DNA of 64,000 nt from Sneathiella limimaris (GTDB lineage: Bacteria > Pseudomonadota > Alphaproteobacteria > Sneathiellales > Sneathiellaceae), in NCBI RefSeq assembly GCF_012932565.1, contig NZ_JABBYJ010000001.1, positions 806,001 to 870,000 of the forward strand. Direction: 5' to 3'. The notes beneath the pieces are model-generated. The model did not search any database. It was not told the origin of the DNA and worked only from the letters and a program-made list of their open reading frames with translations. Below, piece after piece: positions 34,363 through 44,582 of the stretch. The position numbers and the translations under genes are program-made. Within the stretch, counting starts at the first letter, position 1. Every line of letters begins with the position of its first letter.

Positions 34363-37146
34363 TCAGGCTTTTTCAATCTTTGGCGTTTTGATTGTTTCTG
34401 GTGCAGACAGTTGGCCTGTTAAGGCTTCCAGAAGTTTCTGTTCAATCGCATTTATCTTCACATTATTGGTGATTTTAAGGCCAAACATGTCTTTCACATA
34501 AAAGACGTCGACAACGCGTTCACCGAAAGTAGAAATATGAGCAGAGGAGACAGATAGGGACAGTTCAAAAAGAGCTCTCGTCAGATCAGCAAGAAGACCA
34601 ACCCGGTCACGCCCTCTCACCTCAATAACGGTATGAATATTTGAAGCCACATTGTTGACCAGCACAGATGGGGCCGCTTTAAACACCCGAGTCCGACTAG
34701 GGAATGCGGAAGCTGATTTTGCTTTGAGTTCCTGCCGTGCCTTAATTTCCCCTTTAAGGGTTTCCTCTATTACCTTTTTTAGTTTTGTGATTTGGCTTTT
34801 TTGCTCAAATGCATTGTCCTCATCATCCTGGACAAAAAAGGTATCAAGCGCCATACCGTCCGTTGTTGTGTGGATTTTCGCGTCCACAATATTCGCGCCA
34901 GCGATCGACATCGCGGCGGCTATTCGGGCGAATAGGCCTGGATGGTCTGGTGTGTAGACAGTGACTTCCGTGATATCTCTGAACGGATCGCTTTTTGCGT
35001 GAATTGTCAGGTCTTCGCCCGATTTTTCAGCTTGCTGAATAAGTTTGGCATGTTCTTCTTGGGTTTCCAGGCTGTTGGCAACCCAATAGGACTCGTAAAA
35101 TTTCTCCAGATGTTTCTCAATATTGGCTTTTGACCAGCCTTTTAGGGTTTCACGCAATGCTTCCTGCTTCTGTTTGGCCCGTTCGGCCCGACCTTCGGAA
35201 ACATGTCCCCCGGTTAAAGCTGTTTCGCTTGCGTAATAAAGTTCACGGAGTAGCTGCCCTTTCCAACCGTTCCAAACATTTGGGCCAACGGCTCTAATGT
35301 CTACAACCGTTAAGATGAGCAAGAGTTTTAGCCTTTCAGGGCTTTGGACGATTTTGACAAAATCCTCAACGGTTTTTGGGTCGGCAACGTCTCGCTTAAA
35401 TGCTGTGTTGCTGAACAGGAGATGGTAGCGCACCAGCCATGAAACCGTTTCCGTCTCAGCTTCGGTCAATCCAATTCGAGGGCACAGTTTCTCAGCAACC
35501 TCAGCGCCTAAAATTGAATGATCCCCGCCTCGACCTTTCGCAATATCGTGGAGTAAAACAGCCATATATAGAATTGGTCGGGACAGAATTTTGGGCATGA
35601 TACGATGACTAAGTGGATGTTCATCTGCCAGCAATCCATCCTCAATCTGAGAGAGGATTCCCACGGCCCGGATCGTGTGTTCGTCGACGGTGTAGACGTG
35701 ATACATGTCATGCTGCATTTGCGCGACTACACGTCCGAAATCGGGAATAAACCGCCCCAATACTCCAGCTTCACTCAAGCGTCGTAATGTCGTCTCGGGA
35801 TCTTTTTTAGATGTCAGCATCTCCAAGAACATTTGGTTGGCTTCAGGGTTATTGCGAAGCCCTTTATTGATCAATTTGAGGTTTTGTCGAATTAGGCGCA
35901 GGGCATTTGGGTGAACATCAAGGTCTTTCTGTTGGGCAAGATGAAACAGCCCCAGGATTTTCAATGGATCTTCATTAAAATCGTTGTCATCCTGAACGTT
36001 TAGACGGCCCCCATCTACAAGAAACCCATCCAGTTTTCGCTGTAGAAGACCAAAACGAGGTATTGGTAGGCGACTTTTCTTTTGTTGTTCAGCCTCTAGG
36101 TTCGCGCAAAAAATTCGAGTAAGGTCCCCAACATCCTTTGCCACCAAGAAATAATGTTTCATAAACCGTTCAACGCCGAGAGTTCCAGCGTGATCTTTAT
36201 AGCCTAGCCTTTTCGCCATCTCGCTTTGGATGTCAAAGGTTAAACGCTCTTCAGGTCTATTGGTGAGGTAATGAAGATGACAGCGGACAGTTCTGAGAAA
36301 ATTGGATGCTTTGGTAAATTTCTTGCGCTCGGACTCTGTAAAAACACCCAGTTTTTGAAGTTCGGATACTTCTGTGGTGCTGTAGACAAATTTGGCGATC
36401 CAGAAAAGGGTCTGCAAATCCCTAAGTCCACCTTTGCCTTCTTTAATATTTGGCTCCACAACATATCGGGAATTTCCAAAGCGGGCATGCCGGTCATCTC
36501 GTTCCTGCAATTTTGCATCAATAAACGCTCGGCTGTTTCCTGGAATAATTTCTTTTCGAAAGCGGGTCCGAACTTCAGTTGCTAAAGCCTGGTCACCCCA
36601 GACATATCGCGACTCAAGCAAGGCTGTTTGGATCGTGATGTCTTGTTTGGAAAGACGAATGCATTCGTTTGGATTGCGTGTGGAATGGCCAACCTTTAAA
36701 CCTAGATCCCACAGCATATAGAGGCAGAATTCGATTACCTGTTCTGACCAGGGGGTTTGTTTGTAGGGGAATAAAAATAGAAGATCTACATCAGAGTGGG
36801 GCGCCAGTTCGCCGCGACCATAGCCACCAACAGCAACCAGGCTTAATCTTTCTTCTGGTGTTGGGTTGTTGAGTGGATAGACATAGGAAGTGGCAGTGTC
36901 GTAAATTGTACGGATAATTTGGTCGATCAGGAAGGCAGCCGCATACATGGATGGGCGGCCCTTATTGCTCTTGAGGAAACGTTCTTTGATTACGTCCTGA
37001 CCTGATTTCAGTGTTGTTTTTAGCGTTTTCAAAACAGCATTTCTGAAATCTATACCGTCGACAGGATACTCGTCCGCCAGCTGGGTAATCTCCGCAACTA
37101 GTTTTTTGCGATCTATAATTTCACGTCTATTTGGAATTTTTTCCAT
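34363..37146 (-). CDS. glnD: Bifunctional uridylyltransferase/uridylyl-removing enzyme GlnD
   Basis: GlnD senses glutamine and uridylylates or deuridylylates PII proteins. The 927-residue product has the nucleotidyltransferase motif GGYGRGELAPHSDVDLLFL (about 107-125), an HD phosphohydrolase domain (LLHDIAKGRGGDHS, about 510), and two C-terminal ACT domains (EVTVYTPDHPGLFARIA and VIEVRGRDRVGLLADLT), which bind glutamine. The order of domains and length are normal. It is divergent from the argO-like gene. Confidence 0.97.
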   Translation of the reverse strand: MEKIPNRREIIDRKKLVAEITQLADEYPVDGIDFRNAVLKTLKTTLKSGQDVIKERFLKSNKGRPSMYAAAFLIDQIIRTIYDTATSYVYPLNNPTPEERLSLVAVGGYGRGELAPHSDVDLLFLFPYKQTPWSEQVIEFCLYMLWDLGLKVGHSTRNPNECIRLSKQDITIQTALLESRYVWGDQALATEVRTRFRKEIIPGNSRAFIDAKLQERDDRHARFGNSRYVVEPNIKEGKGGLRDLQTLFWIAKFVYSTTEVSELQKLGVFTESERKKFTKASNFLRTVRCHLHYLTNRPEERLTFDIQSEMAKRLGYKDHAGTLGVERFMKHYFLVAKDVGDLTRIFCANLEAEQQKKSRLPIPRFGLLQRKLDGFLVDGGRLNVQDDNDFNEDPLKILGLFHLAQQKDLDVHPNALRLIRQNLKLINKGLRNNPEANQMFLEMLTSKKDPETTLRRLSEAGVLGRFIPDFGRVVAQMQHDMYHVYTVDEHTIRAVGILSQIEDGLLADEHPLSHRIMPKILSRPILYMAVLLHDIAKGRGGDHSILGAEVAEKLCPRIGLTEAETETVSWLVRYHLLFSNTAFKRDVADPKTVEDFVKIVQSPERLKLLLILTVVDIRAVGPNVWNGWKGQLLRELYYASETALTGGHVSEGRAERAKQKQEALRETLKGWSKANIEKHLEKFYESYWVANSLETQEEHAKLIQQAEKSGEDLTIHAKSDPFRDITEVTVYTPDHPGLFARIAAAMSIAGANIVDAKIHTTTDGMALDTFFVQDDEDNAFEQKSQITKLKKVIEETLKGEIKARQELKAKSASAFPSRTRVFKAAPSVLVNNVASNIHTVIEVRGRDRVGLLADLTRALFELSLSVSSAHISTFGERVVDVFYVKDMFGLKITNNVKINAIEQKLLEALTGQLSAPETIKTPKIEKA

Positions 37147-37189
37147 GTCTGAACTATACTCTACATCCGTTTTCCGAGTTTTCAGGCAA

Positions 37190-37218
37190 TTGTTTTGCTG
37201 GTCGGATTCTTATATAAC
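37190..37218 (+). promoter_or_regulatory. Candidate promoter of the argO-like gene
   Basis: TTGTTT (37190-37195) and TATAAC (37213-37218) are separated by 17 bases, a fair sigma70 pair, placed 66 bases before the ATG of the exporter at 37284. The -35 is weak, which is typical of a promoter that needs an activator such as ArgP/LysG; no regulator gene is adjacent. Confidence 0.4.
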
Positions 37219-37283
37219 ACACCAACCTTAAAAGTCTCTCATGCAATTGGGCAACCCCGAACCCCCGTAAGCTCGAGAAATAC

Positions 37284-37919
37284 ATGTCAGCTCTTACATT
37301 TTTAAACGGCGTATTTATTGGCGCGGCCCTCATTATTGCAATCGGGGCGCAAAATATGTTCGTGATCAGGCAGGGGTTGGCTAAGGACCAAGTTTTTGTT
37401 GTTGCTTTTACCTGCTCCGTCATTGATGGATCCTTGATTGTACTCGGCGCGCTAGGGCTTGGAGCGCTGATCTCAAGTCATCCAACTGCAATAACCGTGG
37501 CAACTGTTGGTGGCGCATTGTTCCTGATTACCTATGGCTCACTCTCGCTCTATCGGTTTTTTAAGCCTTCAACTCAGATGCCCAATGGTGAGGGGCCGCA
37601 GGTTTCCAGCACTCTAAAAGCGATTTTGACAAGCGCGGCATTTAGCCTACTAAACCCACATGTTTATTTGGATACAGTTATTCTGGTCGGCGGCATTGCC
37701 GCAACTCATGAGGTCCCGGATCGAATTTACTTTGTGGCCGGAGCAATTACAGCATCATTCGTTTGGTTTTTTGCAATCGCATTTGGCGCACGCTTTGCAG
37801 CACCGCTCATGCGTCATCCAATGGGGGCGCGAGCGCTTGATTTGTTAGTGGCATTCATGATGTATTTGGTTGCGGCTAATCTTGTTATTGATTTTATAGC
37901 TTCACCAAAAAATATCTAA
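37284..37919 (+). CDS. LysE/ArgO-type amino-acid exporter
   Basis: The 211-residue membrane protein has six hydrophobic helices and the LysE-family opening FIGAALIIAIGAQNMFVIRQGL (about 10-31), plus FSLLNPHVYLDTVILVGG (about 116-133), a strong marker of the LysE/ArgO branch rather than RhtB. It should export arginine or lysine. It ends at 37919, convergent to an SDR gene, with a hairpin (37924-37945) between. Confidence 0.88.
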   Translation: MSALTFLNGVFIGAALIIAIGAQNMFVIRQGLAKDQVFVVAFTCSVIDGSLIVLGALGLGALISSHPTAITVATVGGALFLITYGSLSLYRFFKPSTQMPNGEGPQVSSTLKAILTSAAFSLLNPHVYLDTVILVGGIAATHEVPDRIYFVAGAITASFVWFFAIAFGARFAAPLMRHPMGARALDLLVAFMMYLVAANLVIDFIASPKNI

Positions 37920-37923
37920 GTGA

Positions 37924-37945
37924 TGGTCAGCCCGAAGGCTGACCA
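37924..37945. terminator. Hairpin between convergent exporter and SDR genes
   Basis: TGGTCAGCC (37924-37932) and GGCTGACCA (37937-37945) form a perfect 9-bp stem with the loop CGAA, in the 39-base gap between two convergent genes. No strong U run follows on either strand, but the stable tetraloop hairpin is well placed to limit readthrough in both directions. Confidence 0.6.
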
Positions 37946-37958
37946 ACTTGGCTGGATC

Positions 37959-38729
37959 TTAAGCGATTGTCTGACCGCCATCGATAGTAATTGTTTGGCC
38001 GGTGAGGAAAGTCCCAGCATCTGAAGCCATTAGGATGGCTGTTCCTGCAATCTCCTCCGGTAATCCAATTCGCTGCAGTGGTGCCCGGGAAGTCGCTTTT
38101 TTGAGAATTTCCGGATTTTCCCAGAGCGCACGTGCAAAATCAGTTTTAATCAAACCAGGAGCAATGGCGTTCACCCGGATATTGTCCGCACCATGTTCAA
38201 CAGCGAGGTTCCGAACCAGTTGCATATCGGCAGCTTTTGAAATGCTATATGCCCCCAGAACCGGTGATCCGCGCAGTCCACCAATTGATGAGACGATAAT
38301 GATGGCACCATCTTTTCTGGCCTTCATCTCTGGCAGGACCATATTGCAGAGCCAGTGATTGGATTTGATATTTGCTGACATGATCTTATCAAAAGCATCA
38401 TCTGGAATGTCCATTGAGGAACCAAAAAATGGGTTCAGCGCCGCATTGCAGACAAGCACATCGATCTGACCCAGCTTTTCATGGGTTTGATCCACTAGGT
38501 TTTGAAGGCTTTCTTTTGAGTTGATGTTGCACGGAATTACTACCGCACCTCCAGCACAACCTTCCGGTAGACTATCGTTGATTTCTTTGGCGACTTCGGC
38601 GCAAACATCTTCCTTGCGGCTGGAAATAGTTACTTTAGCCCCCTGCAGAGCCATTTGATGGGCAATTGCCTTGCCAATTCCCTTGCTGGACCCTGTAATG
38701 AGAATATTTTTTCCGGATAGATCAAACAT
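37959..38729 (-). CDS. Short-chain dehydrogenase/reductase (SDR)
   Basis: A classical SDR of 256 residues: cofactor loop TGSSKGIGKA (about 12-21), the NAALNPFF strand, catalytic Ser in IVSSIGG, and Tyr-x3-Lys in YSISKAADM (about 158-166), ending with TGQTITIDGGQTIA. The substrate is unknown; it resembles the DHRS4-like dehydrogenase group of alphaproteobacteria. It has GAGG before ATG 38729 and follows mutS on the same strand by 75 bases in the opposite order of usual operons, so it may be transcribed alone. Confidence 0.85.
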   Translation of the reverse strand: MFDLSGKNILITGSSKGIGKAIAHQMALQGAKVTISSRKEDVCAEVAKEINDSLPEGCAGGAVVIPCNINSKESLQNLVDQTHEKLGQIDVLVCNAALNPFFGSSMDIPDDAFDKIMSANIKSNHWLCNMVLPEMKARKDGAIIIVSSIGGLRGSPVLGAYSISKAADMQLVRNLAVEHGADNIRVNAIAPGLIKTDFARALWENPEILKKATSRAPLQRIGLPEEIAGTAILMASDAGTFLTGQTITIDGGQTIA

Positions 38730-38804
38730 GTTTTCCTCTTATCGTTCTTGATTATTGTCTTTTAGCTTAAACAGATGTTTTGATGCTGTCACCCGTCTAT
38801 CTGA

Positions 38805-41474
38805 TTAGGGATCCTGCATAAGTTCCTTAAGTTCGTATAACAGGTTTTGGGCTTCGCGAGGGGTCAGTTCATCAGGATTTAGAGATCGTAGTTTTTCCTC
38901 CAATTCTGATGGTGTAGTAGCTGCTTTCTCTTCTTCAATTTTTTCAACGACCGTTGCAAACAAAGGCAAATCATCTACAAGTTTAGTCTTACTGGTGCCC
39001 TGATCTTTTTCCTGCAGATGCGACATTACTGTTTCCGCCCGAGTGATGACCGCAGCGGGAAGACCAGCCAGCTTGGCGACTTGAATGCCGTAGGATCGAT
39101 CCGCTGACCCGGAACCGACCTCATGGAGAAAGATTACATCACCCTTCCATTCACGAACCTTCATGCTGTGATTAGAAAGTGCGGTCAGTTTTTCGGAAAG
39201 GGCTGTTAGCTCATGATAGTGGGTGGCGAACAGACCGCGACATTTATTCATATCGTGCAAATGTTCGACCGTCGCCCAAGCAATGGAAAGACCGTCGAAA
39301 GTCGCTGTTCCTCTACCGATTTCATCAAGAATGACGAGTGCCCGCTCGGTTGCTTGATTAAGGATGGAGGCGGTTTCGACCATCTCCACCATAAATGTGG
39401 ATCGGCCACGCGCCAAATCGTCAGCTGCACCAACCCGGCTGAATAACCGGTCGACAACTCCGATGTGAGCCTTGGTGGCTGGGACGTATGCTCCGATTTG
39501 GGCAAGGATTGTGATAATAGCGTTTTGCCTGAGAAAGGTACTTTTACCAGCCATATTGGGGCCGGTTAGCAACCAAAGGCGACTTGACTCGCTCAAATTG
39601 CAGTCATTGGCGACAAAACTGCCTTCGTTCTCTTTGAGAAGGGCTGCTTCGACGACTGGATGACGGCCCCCTTGAATGTCAAAGGTGAAACTATCATCTA
39701 CTTCGGGCCGAACATAGGATTGGTCAATGGCCAATTCAGCATGACTGGCAGAAACATCTAAAGTTGCCATTGCTTCTGCAGCATCTAGGATCATGCTACC
39801 CCAACCAATGACTTTCTTAAGCAAAGCTTCGAAGAGCTCCAGTTCCAGTGCCGTTGCTCGATCTGCTGCCCGGGAGATTTTATCCTCGAGTTCGCCGAGC
39901 TCTACAGTTGTATAGCGAATGGCGTTTGCCATAGTCTGACGGTGAATAAAGTCCCCCTGCATGTTGTCGGCAAAACGGGGTGTCACTTCAATAAAATAGC
40001 CAAGAACATTATTATGCTTAATTTTCAGAGAAGGGACTTTTGTCTCTGTTGAATATTTGGCCTGTAGATTGGCAATATGTCGTCGGCTTTCGTCGCGCAA
40101 GGTTTTCAGTTCATCAAGATCAACCCGGTATCCCTTGGCGATAAACCCGCCATCGCGGGCTAAAAGAGGTAGATCTGGAGCCAATGCCTTGGTCAGCTCA
40201 TCGACAATCTCGGCATGAAAACCGAGTTGTTTTGACGCTTGAGAAATTCCTGTTACTGGGCCGTTAAGCTCATCATCGGTTAATACAGCTCGAAGTTCAG
40301 CCGTTTGAGCAAGTCCGTCGCGAATAGCAGCCAGATCACGCGGTCCACCGCGGCCAAGGGTTAGCCGAGAAAGAGCACGTTCTACATCTGGACATTTTCT
40401 CAAGATTTCGCGAATACTTTCACGCCGTTTCGAGTTCGAAACGAAATAGCTAACCATATTTTGACGATAGTGAATGGCGGCGACGTCCATCAAAGGGCTG
40501 GAGATATCTGCGGCTAGTTTTCGAGCGCCAGCACCAGTTATGGTTCGATCGATAGTCGCCAAGAGACTGCCCTGACGTTCCCCATTCATGGTGCGGATCA
40601 GTTCAAGATTTCGGCGGGTTGCACCGTCAATAGCCATGATATCTGAGGCGGCCTGTTGGACGGGGCGTTTAATCAGCGGGAACTTACCCTTTTGGGTCAG
40701 TTCTACATAATCGACAAGAGAGCCGGCGGCGGCAAGCTCTGCTCGGTTGAATTGTCCAAAAGCGTCTAGCGCTGAAACTTCAAAAATTTCTTTGAGGCGT
40801 TTTTCTCCGTTTTGACTGTCAAAACGGGCACTTGGCAATGGGGTCAGGCAGCTATCCCATTGTTGTAGGGTCTCCTGATAAGCGGGGTCATCCAACCACC
40901 GATCAGACACCAGAATCTCACCAGGGTTTAATCGGGCTAAATGTGTATCTAAATCTTCAATCGCAGACCCAGTTGTAAAAAATTCTCCGGTCGACATATC
41001 GAGCCAAGCGAGCGCCAAGGAGCTGCCAGAGCGGGCAATACTCACCAGAAAGTTATGAGCTCTCGCATCCAAAAGGTTATCTTCGGTTAGCGTACCTGGT
41101 GTGACGAGGCGGACAACGTCTCGTTTAACCACAGACTTTGAGCCTCGTTTTTTCGCTTCTGCCGGACTTTCGACTTGTTCGGCTACAGCGACCCGGTGCC
41201 CTTTGCGGATGAGGCGCTGAAGATATCCATCGGCTGAGTGAACCGGCACTCCGCACATGGGAATATCCTCTCCTTCATGCTTTCCCCTTTTTGTGAGAGC
41301 AATATCCAAGGCTTGGGCAGCAACAACAGCATCTTCGAAGAAGAGCTCGTAGAAGTCACCCATACGATAAAAGAGAAGACTATCCGAATAGTCGGATTTA
41401 ATGGCCAGATATTGCGCCATCATAGGCGTTACTGACTTATTCTCTTGCGACTTTGTTTTGGCTACTGTAGGCAT
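38805..41474 (-). CDS. mutS: DNA mismatch repair protein MutS
   Basis: MutS finds base mismatches. The 889-residue protein has the mismatch-reading motif [10 protein letters not shown] (about 41-50, the F-x-E of GDFYELF), core and clamp domains, and an ATPase with Walker [16 protein letters not shown] (about 630), Walker [11 protein letters not shown] and the ATHYHELT segment. It diverges from maeB with a 101-base spacer. Length and motifs are normal. Confidence 0.97.
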   Translation of the reverse strand: MPTVAKTKSQENKSVTPMMAQYLAIKSDYSDSLLFYRMGDFYELFFEDAVVAAQALDIALTKRGKHEGEDIPMCGVPVHSADGYLQRLIRKGHRVAVAEQVESPAEAKKRGSKSVVKRDVVRLVTPGTLTEDNLLDARAHNFLVSIARSGSSLALAWLDMSTGEFFTTGSAIEDLDTHLARLNPGEILVSDRWLDDPAYQETLQQWDSCLTPLPSARFDSQNGEKRLKEIFEVSALDAFGQFNRAELAAAGSLVDYVELTQKGKFPLIKRPVQQAASDIMAIDGATRRNLELIRTMNGERQGSLLATIDRTITGAGARKLAADISSPLMDVAAIHYRQNMVSYFVSNSKRRESIREILRKCPDVERALSRLTLGRGGPRDLAAIRDGLAQTAELRAVLTDDELNGPVTGISQASKQLGFHAEIVDELTKALAPDLPLLARDGGFIAKGYRVDLDELKTLRDESRRHIANLQAKYSTETKVPSLKIKHNNVLGYFIEVTPRFADNMQGDFIHRQTMANAIRYTTVELGELEDKISRAADRATALELELFEALLKKVIGWGSMILDAAEAMATLDVSASHAELAIDQSYVRPEVDDSFTFDIQGGRHPVVEAALLKENEGSFVANDCNLSESSRLWLLTGPNMAGKSTFLRQNAIITILAQIGAYVPATKAHIGVVDRLFSRVGAADDLARGRSTFMVEMVETASILNQATERALVILDEIGRGTATFDGLSIAWATVEHLHDMNKCRGLFATHYHELTALSEKLTALSNHSMKVREWKGDVIFLHEVGSGSADRSYGIQVAKLAGLPAAVITRAETVMSHLQEKDQGTSKTKLVDDLPLFATVVEKIEEEKAATTPSELEEKLRSLNPDELTPREAQNLLYELKELMQDP

Positions 41475-41575
41475 GATGGAAAACTATCATAGACGCCGTT
41501 TTTGCCAACAGCTTTGTCAATAAATTTAACAAAGAAATGCTGGCGACGAGACTTAAAGACTGAGGAAGCAGTGAA

Positions 41576-43840
41576 ATGAGCGATAAACCGGATTCCAGCC
41601 AGTATGATGAGGCGCTGAGATACCACGCACAGGGTAAACCGGGAAAACTTGAAATCGTGGCAACTAAGGCTGTGGCAACGCAGCAGGATTTGTCTCTAGC
41701 TTACTCACCGGGTGTGGCCGCGCCCTGCCTTGCGATCGCAGAAGATCCCGATACGGTTTATGATTACACAACCAAGGGAAACCGCGTTGCGGTGATTTCC
41801 AACGGTACGGCAGTGCTGGGTCTTGGGAACCTGGGGGCCTTGGGCTCAAAACCCGTCATGGAAGGAAAAGCCGTTTTATTTAAACGGTTTGCCGATCTTG
41901 ATTGTTTCGATCTGGAACTGGACACAGAGGATGTCGACGAATTTGTCAATTCTGTTCGCCTGATGGGTCCAAGCTTTGGTGGTATCAATCTTGAGGACAT
42001 CAAGGCACCTGAATGTTTCATCATTGAACAACGCCTTCGCGAGGCCATGGATATTCCGGTTTTCCATGATGACCAGCATGGAACGGCAATCATCTGTGCA
42101 GCGGGCGTTATCAATGCGCTGGATCTTACAGGGCGCGATATCAAGGACGTTAAAGTTGTTGTGAACGGTGCGGGCGCGGCGGCGATTGCTTGTCTTGAAT
42201 TGATTAAGGCGATGGGCCTTCCTCATAACAATGCGATTCTTTGTGACACCAAAGGTGTGATCTACAAAGGCCGCGAAGATGGGATGAACCAGTGGAAATC
42301 TGCTCATGCGGTTGAAACCGATGCACGTACCCTGGAAGAGGCTATGGTTGGCGCAGATATTTTCCTGGGACTTTCCGTCAAAGACGCCGTGACAAAGCAG
42401 ATGGTCAAGGACATGGCTGCAAAGCCGATTATTTTTGCGATGGCTAATCCGGATCCTGAAATTCGTCCGGAAGATATTGCAGAAGTCCGTGGTGACGCGA
42501 TTGTGGCGACGGGCCGATCTGATTATCCTAACCAGGTAAATAATGTTCTCGGTTTCCCTTATATTTTCCGCGGAGCGCTGGACGTTCGGGCGACGACTAT
42601 CAATGAGGAAATGAAGATTGCGGCGGCTGAAGCACTGGCTGAGCTGGCCCGTGAGGATGTTCCTGATGAGGTGGCGGCTGCCTACAAAGGTAATCGTCCT
42701 GTCTATGGGCCTGACTACATCATTCCGGTTCCTTTTGATCCGCGGTTGATCAGCCATGTTCCAACGGCTGTTGCCAAAGCAGCAATGGATAGCGGGGTAG
42801 CGCGCAAGCCAATTGTTGATGAGACCGCTTATCGGGATCAGCTTCGGGCTCGTTTGGATCCAACAGCTGGTTCGCTTCAGCTTATCATGGATGAGGTTCG
42901 GGCGAACCCACGCCGGGTTATCTTTGCCGAAGGCGAAGAAGAGAAGGTTATTCGTGCGGCTATGGAATTCAAGAAAGCAGGCTATGGCGTTCCGGTTTTG
43001 ATCGGGCGCGAGCATGTTGTTCGGGAAACCATGGAAGGCCTTGGTATTGAAATTGATGAGGGCCTAGAAATTTATAATGCGTCTGAAATGGAAGATCGGG
43101 AACGGTATTACGATTTCCTTTACGGCCGCTTGCAACGTAAAGGCTATCTATACCGGGATTGCGTCCGCCTTGTTAACCGGGATCGGAACATCTTTGGCGC
43201 CAGCATGGTCGCCAATGGAGACGCCGATGCGATGGTAACTGGCGTGACCAGACGTTTTTCAGTGACTTACAAAGAAATCATCAAGGTAATTGATCCAAAA
43301 GCAGGGGAGCAGCCAATCGGTGTTTCCATTGCTGTGGGTCGTGATAGGACGGTTTTCCTTGCGGATACGGCAGTAACAACGTTGCCAGATGCAGAAGAGT
43401 TGGTGAAAATCACGAAACAGACAGCTGAAGTTGCCCGCCGTCTTGGTCATGAGCCACGAGTTGCACTTCTGTCTTATTCCAACTTTGGTAACCCTGCTCA
43501 TGAAACAGCAGAGCAGGTTCGTCAAGCGGTCCGTTTGTTGGATGAGGAAGAACTTGATTTTGAATATGATGGTGAAATGTCTGCGGATGTCGCGCTCAAT
43601 CCGGATATCATGGCACTTTATCCGTTCTGCCGTCTGTCCGGTCCAGCAAACGTGTTGGTGATGCCTGGTCTGCATTCAGCCCATATTACATCTAAGCTTA
43701 TGCCGGTTCTGGGTGAGACAGAAGTGATTGGACCTCTGATGGTTGGTTTGAATAAACCTGTTCAGATTGTTCCGATTGGGGCCACAGTTTCTGAACTTGT
43801 TAATATGGCCGCTCTTGCGGCGCATGAGGCTGGTCAGTAA
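41576..43840 (+). CDS. maeB: NADP-dependent malic enzyme with phosphotransacetylase-like domain
   Basis: The 754-residue protein joins a malic enzyme domain (residues 1 to about 425: AYSPGVAAPC, HDDQHGTAII, VVNGAGAAAIA, the NADP-binding region) and a C-terminal phosphate acetyl/butyryltransferase-like domain (from about 440) that in this family is regulatory and senses acetyl-CoA. It decarboxylates malate to pyruvate. GAGGAAG stands before the ATG. It ends at a strong terminator (43865-43892). Confidence 0.95.
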   Translation: MSDKPDSSQYDEALRYHAQGKPGKLEIVATKAVATQQDLSLAYSPGVAAPCLAIAEDPDTVYDYTTKGNRVAVISNGTAVLGLGNLGALGSKPVMEGKAVLFKRFADLDCFDLELDTEDVDEFVNSVRLMGPSFGGINLEDIKAPECFIIEQRLREAMDIPVFHDDQHGTAIICAAGVINALDLTGRDIKDVKVVVNGAGAAAIACLELIKAMGLPHNNAILCDTKGVIYKGREDGMNQWKSAHAVETDARTLEEAMVGADIFLGLSVKDAVTKQMVKDMAAKPIIFAMANPDPEIRPEDIAEVRGDAIVATGRSDYPNQVNNVLGFPYIFRGALDVRATTINEEMKIAAAEALAELAREDVPDEVAAAYKGNRPVYGPDYIIPVPFDPRLISHVPTAVAKAAMDSGVARKPIVDETAYRDQLRARLDPTAGSLQLIMDEVRANPRRVIFAEGEEEKVIRAAMEFKKAGYGVPVLIGREHVVRETMEGLGIEIDEGLEIYNASEMEDRERYYDFLYGRLQRKGYLYRDCVRLVNRDRNIFGASMVANGDADAMVTGVTRRFSVTYKEIIKVIDPKAGEQPIGVSIAVGRDRTVFLADTAVTTLPDAEELVKITKQTAEVARRLGHEPRVALLSYSNFGNPAHETAEQVRQAVRLLDEEELDFEYDGEMSADVALNPDIMALYPFCRLSGPANVLVMPGLHSAHITSKLMPVLGETEVIGPLMVGLNKPVQIVPIGATVSELVNMAALAAHEAGQ

Positions 43841-43864
43841 AACACGCATTCTTCAAACGACAAG

Positions 43865-43892
43865 AACCCGCCGGCATCCGGCGGGTTTTTTA
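43865..43892 (+). terminator. Intrinsic terminator of maeB
   Basis: AACCCGCCGG (43865-43874) and CCGGCGGGTT (43878-43887) form a perfect 10-bp stem with a CAT loop, followed by six further T residues overlapping the stem end. This is a textbook Rho-independent terminator 25 bases after the maeB stop. Confidence 0.92.
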
Positions 43893-43982
43893 TGGCCCTT
43901 TAGAATTTTGTAGATTGGCACTTTTTTGTTCGGGGTTTGGACAATATCACAGGTACCAATTGAAATGCTATGAGGTCATGAA

Positions 43983-44576
43983 ATGTCTTGGTTATCACCC
44001 GAAATATTAAACGATGAGCGCGTTCAACTGCTACCCTTGGTGCCCGAACATGAAGCCGGTTTGATTGAAGCTGCAAAAGACGGAGAGCTTTGGAAGCTTT
44101 GGTATACCACGGTGCCAACACCTGACGCGATGGGCGCGGAAATCAGGCGACGCTTATCCTTGCAGGAAACCGGATCCATGCTGCCTTACACTATTTTAGA
44201 TCGGGTATCAGGGGCTCTTATTGGTATGACAACTTTTATGAATGCCGATGGGGTGAATAAGAGGGTGGAAATTGGAAATACTTGGTATGCCAAGAGAGCA
44301 CATCGGACAGGAATTAACCGTCGCTGTAAAAAGTTGATGCTGGCTCATGCTTTTGAAGAATGGGCTTGTATCGCCGTGGAGTTCAGAACCCATTTCTTTA
44401 ACCGACAGAGCCGGACCGCGATTGAGAGGTTAGGCGCCAAAATGGACGGGATCCTTAGAAATCATATGGTTATGCCAGATGGTACGTTGCGCGATACCTG
44501 TGTTTATAGCATTTTGCAAAGTGAGTGGCCGACCGTTAAGTCCCATCTGACATATCAAGTCAGTCGAACAGAATGA
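43983..44576 (+). CDS. GNAT-family acetyltransferase (RimJ/RimL type)
   Basis: A 197-residue acetyltransferase of the RimJ/RimL group: LNDERVQLLPLVPEHEAGLIEA opening, the strand YTILDRVSGALIGMTTF, and the RTGINRRCKKLMLAHAFE acetyl-CoA loop (about 108-125), then VEFRTHFFNRQSRTAIERLGAKMDGILRNH in fragments typical of the family. Substrate unknown: either a protein N-terminus or a small amine. ATGAGG precedes the ATG. It is convergent with the acyl-CoA synthetase gene, six bases apart. Confidence 0.85.
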   Translation: MSWLSPEILNDERVQLLPLVPEHEAGLIEAAKDGELWKLWYTTVPTPDAMGAEIRRRLSLQETGSMLPYTILDRVSGALIGMTTFMNADGVNKRVEIGNTWYAKRAHRTGINRRCKKLMLAHAFEEWACIAVEFRTHFFNRQSRTAIERLGAKMDGILRNHMVMPDGTLRDTCVYSILQSEWPTVKSHLTYQVSRTE

Positions 44577-44582
44577 GGTGCC

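Noticed and set aside
41876-43015. 379-codon open frame antisense to maeB
   Set aside because: It lies wholly inside a well-supported gene, has no ribosome site and an amino-acid make-up (His, Arg, Asn rich) typical of a reverse-frame shadow.
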